Shown piece after piece: positions 58,961 through 64,000 of a stretch of 64,000 bases of DNA. The notes below the pieces were generated by a model that was not told where the DNA came from, searched no databases, and saw only the letters and a program-made list of their open reading frames with translations. Source of the stretch: Nocardia crassostreae (GTDB lineage: Bacteria > Actinomycetota > Actinomycetes > Mycobacteriales > Mycobacteriaceae). The stretch covers positions 434,001 through 498,000 of the forward strand of contig NZ_BDCH01000012.1 in NCBI RefSeq assembly GCF_001613405.1, read 5' to 3'. Position 1 is the first letter of the stretch, and every line of letters begins with the position of its first letter. Both the position numbers and the translations under genes were made by a program.

Positions 58961-59448
58961 GTTCTTGCCTTTCCTCGTTATCGCGTCTCGCGCGCACGAG
59001 GTGTGGGGCGGACCCGGGCGGTCCGCGACGACCACTGATCCGTTCTCGCCGCTGCGGGATGCCTGTCCGGGTTCGGGAGCATCGACCTGACGCGGCGCAC
59101 AATGTTCGGATCGGAGTGCGCGCACATTTTCCGTGGACTGCGGGCGCTCGAGCGCCGGTTCATCGTGTATCCGGCAAACGCGTTCGAGCGGCAATTTCCA
59201 CTGCCCAGGGAGATTGTAGCGGCATACGCCCTTCGCCCTGTTTTCCGCCACCGTTAATGGCGGGCGCTATTGCGCTGGTAGGCGCATTGCCGGACGAGGT
59301 TCGCATTCCGGGTGTTCGGTTTCGCAGCGTCGTCAAAGCCTGCGCCGCACGGCAATTGGGCCGCGCGCGGGGCATTCGTGTCCGGTTCCCGAGTTGGATT
59401 GCTCACATATGTGTTACAATCTGTATCGGATTATGCGAAGTTGTGCGG
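58961..59448. other. 488-bp intergenic region between divergent rhlE and the alpha/beta hydrolase
   Basis: No gene is supported. It should carry the rhlE leader and both promoters. CACATATGTG (59404-59413) is a perfect 10-bp palindrome, 36 nt before the hydrolase start, inside an AT-rich patch, and is the best operator candidate. Confidence 0.5.
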
Positions 59449-60483
59449 GTGAGCTTGGCAGACACCGTGACCACGGCCGCGCGCAATGCGTGGGCCTTGA
59501 CCTTCGGCGACGGCATCGAGGCGCCGGAACCCACCCCCTCGACCGTACTGTCGGACGCGCCGCACCGCCTGCTGAGCCGCTACGACGGCGCCGACGCGGA
59601 CGCCGACGCGGTGCTGCTGATCCCGCCGCTGGCCGCCCCGGCCTTCTGCTTCGATCTGCGCCCGGACCTGTCCATGGCCCGCTTCCTGCTCGACACCGGC
59701 CGCGTGCCGTACCTGGTCGACTACGGCGACATCACCTTCGACGACCGGCGCATGGGCTTCGAGACCTGGATCGACGACATCCTGCCCGAGGCCATCCGCC
59801 AGGTCTCCGCCGATCGCGGCGGCCGTCCCGTGGATCTGGTGGGCTGGTCCATCGGCGGCGTGCTCGAACTGCTGACCGCCGCCGCCGACCCGACCCTGCC
59901 GATCCGCTCCATCACCGCCGTCGGCGCACCGCTGAGCTACGACCACATGATCGGCGTCAAGGAACTGCGCCAACTGACCCGCCTGGACGGCGGCCGCACC
60001 GCCAGCGCCGCCATCCGCGCGGTGGGCGGGGTGTCCGCGCGGCTCACCCGCTTCGCCTACCGCGCCACCGCGTGGGATCGAGAGATCAAGCGCCCCTTCT
60101 TCATTGCGAGCAATCTCGCCGACACCGCGACGCTGGCGCGCATGGAGACCATTGACCGGTTCCAGAATTCGCTGCCCGGCTATCCGGGCCGTTTCTACAA
60201 CCAGTTGTGGGGGCGTTTCATGCTCAACAACGACATCGGCAAGGGCGTGGTGCACCTGGGTGAGCGCCGCATCGCCCTGGCCGCTGTGAACGTCCCCGTG
60301 CTGCTGGTCGGCGGACCGGACGATGTGATCACCCGGGCCGCCGCCGTCGAGCACGGCCGCACCACACTGACCGGTGCGCCGGAGGTGCGATACGAGACCG
60401 CACCCGGTTCTCAACTCGGCATTCTCACCGCCCGCGACACCACGTGGACGTACCTGGACAAATTCCTGCGCGATCTCACTTGA
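59449..60483 (+). CDS. Alpha/beta hydrolase resembling PHA synthase/depolymerase-type proteins
   Basis: A 344-residue alpha/beta hydrolase. The nucleophile elbow is VDLVGWSIGGVLELLTAA and the acid/His region is VLLVGGPDDVITRAAAVEH. AVLLIPPLAAPAFCFDLRPD and FYNQLWGRFMLNNDIGKG are the PHA-synthase-family features, but the lipase box has Ser where PHA synthases have Cys, so it is a hydrolase or acyltransferase rather than a polymerase. GTG 59449 is used; GTG 59443 is close. Its 3' end overlaps the convergent GDSL gene by 8 nt. Confidence 0.85.
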   Translation: MSLADTVTTAARNAWALTFGDGIEAPEPTPSTVLSDAPHRLLSRYDGADADADAVLLIPPLAAPAFCFDLRPDLSMARFLLDTGRVPYLVDYGDITFDDRRMGFETWIDDILPEAIRQVSADRGGRPVDLVGWSIGGVLELLTAAADPTLPIRSITAVGAPLSYDHMIGVKELRQLTRLDGGRTASAAIRAVGGVSARLTRFAYRATAWDREIKRPFFIASNLADTATLARMETIDRFQNSLPGYPGRFYNQLWGRFMLNNDIGKGVVHLGERRIALAAVNVPVLLVGGPDDVITRAAAVEHGRTTLTGAPEVRYETAPGSQLGILTARDTTWTYLDKFLRDLT

Positions 60484-61657
60484 TCGTGGCGAACGGCCGG
60501 ATGGCCTGCCACGACGTGCGATCCAGCTTGCCCAGCGTGTAGGCGTTGAGCATGACGTCGACGATCTGTCGTCCGATGAGCTCGTACACCGCCGCGGTGG
60601 GGTGTGCGAGATCGCTGGTGGTCATGGCGCGACGCAGCTTCGGCGGCAGCGTGTCCTGCTGTCCCAGGTAAACGACCGGGCCGTGCTCCTGAGCCAGCGG
60701 CGTGAGGTGGAAATCTCCGGCGTGGTCGGAGACGAATTGCATCCAGTCGGACATGGCGACGAACGAGATATTGGCCGGATTCGCGCCGGGCCCGTCGGTC
60801 GGCTTGGCGCCGGGTGGCGGCCAGTTCGTCGCCAGCTGCTTGAGCGCGAGGTTGAATTTCCGCACATTGTCGACGGCCTGCCGCGCAGATTCCTCGCCAT
60901 TGTCGGCCACCATGTCCTGGAATCGCACGGAGACCAGCGGGCTGGGCAGGTCGACGAGGATGAAGTGCTCATGGGCGGGATTGGTCGGGAGCGAGTTGGG
61001 GATGAGATTCACAAGTTCCCAGATCTCGGTGATCAATGGCTCGATGCCGGTGCCCGCCTTGGGTTTCTTACCGTCCGGGCACGGTCGTTTCGCGGTGATG
61101 AGGTCGTTGAGACCGATCCAGACGACGTGCAGGGTCTGCCCGCTGTACTCGTGATCGGCGGTGTCGGCCAGGGTGTAGGTCTTGCGCCACGGGCGCTTCT
61201 TGCTCGGTGTGCCCTCCACTTGAATGTCCTCGCCCAGCAGTGTCAGGCGGGCATTGATATAGCGGTTGAACTGGTCTTTCAAATGGCCGAGTCCGGCGGG
61301 GCTGTAGTCGGAGCCCGCGATTGCGCCGCCTTCGGCGTAGTTCGCGTAGCGCACCGGGAGCCCTTGGCCGACATGGCTGCCGAGGACATTCGATTGCACG
61401 GCGGTCAGCGCTCGGTGTCCCTTGGTCAGGTTTTCGGTGTCGTCCTTGCTCGTGCCGATCAGTGATTGTCCGCCCATCCATTCGACGACGAAATCGGTCC
61501 AGTTCTTGCCGTCGCTGTAGCGGCCGACTTCATTGGTGCGCATGAGGTTCGCGGCGCGGGCGAAAACTCCGGCGGGCGAGGTCCGTTTGATGCCGATATC
61601 CGACAGGCTGTCGCCGAGGACGATGAGATTCTGAATTGCGGTGGGCGTGGGATGCAT
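60476..61657 (-). CDS. SGNH/GDSL-family lipase or esterase
   Basis: A 393-residue protein. Block I IVLGDSLSDIG (Ser nucleophile), block II glycine in YAEGGAIAGSDYSP, block III WIGLNDLIT (the N of GxND), and the His of SDLAHPTAAVYELIG in block V. No signal peptide is seen. The layout is close to thermolabile-haemolysin-like lipases. ATG 61657 starts it; upstream frame is not family-like. It overlaps the convergent hydrolase by 8 nt and is not in the M. tuberculosis block. Confidence 0.85.
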   Translation of the reverse strand: MHPTPTAIQNLIVLGDSLSDIGIKRTSPAGVFARAANLMRTNEVGRYSDGKNWTDFVVEWMGGQSLIGTSKDDTENLTKGHRALTAVQSNVLGSHVGQGLPVRYANYAEGGAIAGSDYSPAGLGHLKDQFNRYINARLTLLGEDIQVEGTPSKKRPWRKTYTLADTADHEYSGQTLHVVWIGLNDLITAKRPCPDGKKPKAGTGIEPLITEIWELVNLIPNSLPTNPAHEHFILVDLPSPLVSVRFQDMVADNGEESARQAVDNVRKFNLALKQLATNWPPPGAKPTDGPGANPANISFVAMSDWMQFVSDHAGDFHLTPLAQEHGPVVYLGQQDTLPPKLRRAMTTSDLAHPTAAVYELIGRQIVDVMLNAYTLGKLDRTSWQAIRPFATIK

Positions 61658-61780
61658 GGGAACTCCACAGTGATGTTTCGTACCGGTAGCCCCGAGTCGT
61701 CCGGTTCGATCATGAAATATTAAGTGCCGCAACGAATTACGGACAGCTCGAGGGTACGCCACCGACAGGTTGCCTGATGG

Positions 61781-61795
61781 GTGAATGCGGTTCAC
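61781..61795 (+). promoter_or_regulatory. Dyad GTGAA-N5-TTCAC before the ferritin-like gene
   Basis: GTGAA (61781-61785) and TTCAC (61791-61795), 25 nt before the ATG. The spacing differs from the CRP type by one base. Confidence 0.35.
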
Positions 61796-61819
61796 GGTTG
61801 CGGGCTAGGGTGGGGACCT

Positions 61820-62521
61820 ATGGGAGCAAACTCGTCATTCGCGCTGGGCGCAGCGTCGGAGTCCGCCGACGGCCGGATCGCCGCCGACAATCCGGGGGTC
61901 ACCGACCTTTTCGCGGTGCTCGCCTACGGTGAGATTTCCGCCTTCTACCGGCTCACCGAGGAGGCGAAGCTCTCGCCGACCCTGCGTGGCAAGGTGTCGG
62001 TCGCCAAGATGGCCGCCAATGAGATGGAGCATTTCCAGACCCTCGAACAGGCGCTGTCCGGTCGCGGTCACGACGTCTTCGACGCCATGGCCCCGTTCGT
62101 GCGGGCCCTGGACGTCTATCACGCCTCCACCGACCCCTCCACCTGGCTGGAGTCGATGGTCAAGTTCTATGTCGGCGACGGTATCGCCGCCGACTTCTAC
62201 ACCGAGATCGCCGGCGCCCTGACTCCCGAGGTCGCCGCCGTGGTGCGCGATGTGCTGGCCGAGACCGACTACTCCGAATTCGTGATCGAGGAGGTGCGCG
62301 GCGCCGTCGCGGCCAACCGCTCCGAGCGCGACCGGCTCACGCTGTGGGGCCGCCGACTGCTGGGCGAGGCCATTACGCAGGCGCAGTACGTCATGGCGCA
62401 GCGCGACGAGTTGACCGATCTGGTGCTGACCGTGACCGGCGACCTGAACGGCATTGCGCCGCTGTTCGAGCACATGCAGGACAGCCATGCCGAGCGCATG
62501 CGGGTGCTGGGTCTGGGCTAG
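61820..62521 (+). CDS. Ferritin-like-fold protein (Rv3210c-like)
   Basis: A 233-residue four-helix-bundle protein with ferritin-like iron ligands: YGEISAFYRLTEEAK, AKMAANEMEHFQTLEQAL (ExxH), SMVKFYVGDGIAADFYTEIA and YSEFVIEEVRG. Related to MiaE-like diiron proteins; its substrate is unknown. ATG 61820 is 8 nt after TAGGGT with no Shine-Dalgarno, so probably leaderless. It precedes the DUF3107 gene. Confidence 0.85.
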   Translation: MGANSSFALGAASESADGRIAADNPGVTDLFAVLAYGEISAFYRLTEEAKLSPTLRGKVSVAKMAANEMEHFQTLEQALSGRGHDVFDAMAPFVRALDVYHASTDPSTWLESMVKFYVGDGIAADFYTEIAGALTPEVAAVVRDVLAETDYSEFVIEEVRGAVAANRSERDRLTLWGRRLLGEAITQAQYVMAQRDELTDLVLTVTGDLNGIAPLFEHMQDSHAERMRVLGLG

Positions 62522-62618
62522 TTGTTCGCTGACAGCGCAGGCGCTGGCCGCCGGTGGCTCGCGCCGCTGCGCTAGCGTTGGCACAGACAGCACAGGACTC
62601 TAGGTTCGGAGGTTGGCC

Positions 62619-62846
62619 GTGGAGGTCAAGATCGGTATTTCGGATAGCCCGCGGGAGCTGATCATCAACAGCTCGCAGACCCCGGAAGAGGTCGAGGCGG
62701 CGGTTACCGGTGCGCTCACGGGCGAGACCGGCGTCGTGGCGCTCACCGACGAGAAGGGCCGCAAGTACCTCATCCAGGCCAGCAAGGTCGCCTACGTGGA
62801 GATCGGCACCCCGTCCTCCGGCCGCGTGGGTTTCGCGGCTGTCTGA
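62619..62846 (+). CDS. DUF3107 family protein (TB9.4-like)
   Basis: A 75-residue protein, VEVKIGISDSPRELIINSSQ, then TPEEVEAAVTGALTGE and RKYLIQASKVAYVEIGTP: the DUF3107 family, Rv3208A in M. tuberculosis, an antigenic ATP-binding-like protein of unknown role. GTG 62619 has CGGAGG at 6 nt; TTG 62613 is adjacent to that site and is rejected. The next element is a classic terminator. Confidence 0.92.
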   Translation: MEVKIGISDSPRELIINSSQTPEEVEAAVTGALTGETGVVALTDEKGRKYLIQASKVAYVEIGTPSSGRVGFAAV

Positions 62847-62862
62847 TCGCCCCAAAAACGGT

Positions 62863-62901
62863 AATTGCCCCGCCGAGTTCGCTCGGCGGGGCAATTATTT
62901 T
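62863..62901. terminator. Intrinsic terminator with UUCG loop
   Basis: AATTGCCCCGCCGAG (62863-62877) pairs with CTCGGCGGGGCAATT (62882-62896), a perfect 15-bp stem closed by a UUCG tetraloop, followed by ATTTT. It serves DUF3107 and the convergent TetR gene. Confidence 0.95.
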
Positions 62902-62914
62902 GGCTCTGTCCGGA

Positions 62915-63912
<998 letters not shown>

Positions 63913-64000
63913 GTGACCGACCATGGGGGCAGATCGTCCGCCAAACGCCGGGGGAGACCCAGCGGGCCGATCTACGATCCCCTCGGTCTCTACACCGACG
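63913..64000 (+). CDS. N-terminus of a probable DUF3152 protein (cut by window edge)
   Basis: GTG 63913 opens a frame to the window end: VTDHGGRSSAKRRGRPSGPI then YDPLGLYTD. The basic start and the PIYDPLG segment resemble the beginning of DUF3152 proteins such as Rv3207c, which is divergent from the TetR gene in M. tuberculosis. Only 29 codons are visible, so the identification rests on position. Confidence 0.45.
   Translation, partial: MTDHGGRSSAKRRGRPSGPIYDPLGLYTD

Overview
The window is chromosomal DNA of a high-GC actinobacterium of the order Mycobacteriales, most likely Nocardia. The basis is gene content and gene order, judged from memory rather than by alignment. The core genes follow the Mycobacterium tuberculosis block Rv3258c to Rv3207c almost one for one: DUF3499, zincin-like protein, whiB2, fbiA-fbiB, alkB and ahcY, tmk, mtrA-mtrB-lpqB, comF, hpf, a desA3-type desaturase with its reductase, WS/DGAT, secA1, rsgA-aroA, SRAP, sigH-rsrA, biotinyl protein, pdtaS, whiB1, lipid kinase, gpm2-like phosphatase, rhlE, ferritin-like protein, DUF3107 and TetR. 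No IS element, prophage, CRISPR array, tRNA or rRNA gene was seen.

Region 1 (1-5.5 kb) makes deazaflavin and flavin cofactors. fbiA, fbiB and a Nudix gene form a tight run, and then an FMN riboswitch controls ribH2. F420 and riboflavin share the precursor 5-amino-6-ribitylaminouracil. Region 2 (5.5-14.2 kb) is the accessory and decaying part. It holds a Uma2 nuclease, ahcY, an alkB with a frameshift and no rubredoxin genes, a DcuS/DcuR-like two-component pair with an in-frame stop in each gene, an intact dicarboxylate transporter (dctA) with two CRP-type boxes, and a glycerophosphodiesterase broken by a 22-bp tandem duplication. Region 3 (14.2-21.1 kb) is tmk, the mtrA-mtrB-lpqB envelope and cell-division signalling operon, comF and the hibernation factor gene hpf.

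Region 4 (21.1-29.4 kb) is lipid metabolism: a thiolase, bluB, two membrane fatty-acid desaturases, their ferredoxin-type reductase and a wax ester synthase/DGAT. One desaturase and the reductase share a 22-bp operator-like motif. Region 5 (29.8-43.6 kb) has secA1, an Lnt/nitrilase-like membrane protein, a large LuxR regulator, rsgA-aroA, an aldehyde dehydrogenase and the abasic-site DNA protein SRAP. Region 6 (43.7-52.1 kb) is stress control: a MarR-MFS operon with a frameshifted transporter, the thiol-stress pair sigH-rsrA with two possible SigH starts and its own SigH-type promoter, the 24-residue ribosomal protein bL37, a biotinylated protein, pdtaS and whiB1 with a CRP site. Region 7 (52.2-64 kb) has an ECF42-type sigma factor with its DGPF partner, GNAT, phosphatase, a beta-propeller membrane protein, rhlE, two hydrolases, a ferritin-like protein, DUF3107, TetR and the start of a probable DUF3152 gene.

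Two patterns cut across the window. At least nine start codons lie 6-8 nt after a TAnnnT hexamer without a Shine-Dalgarno sequence, which suggests leaderless mRNAs. Five genes carry disruptions (two single-base indels, two in-frame stops, one 22-bp duplication), all in dispensable functions.
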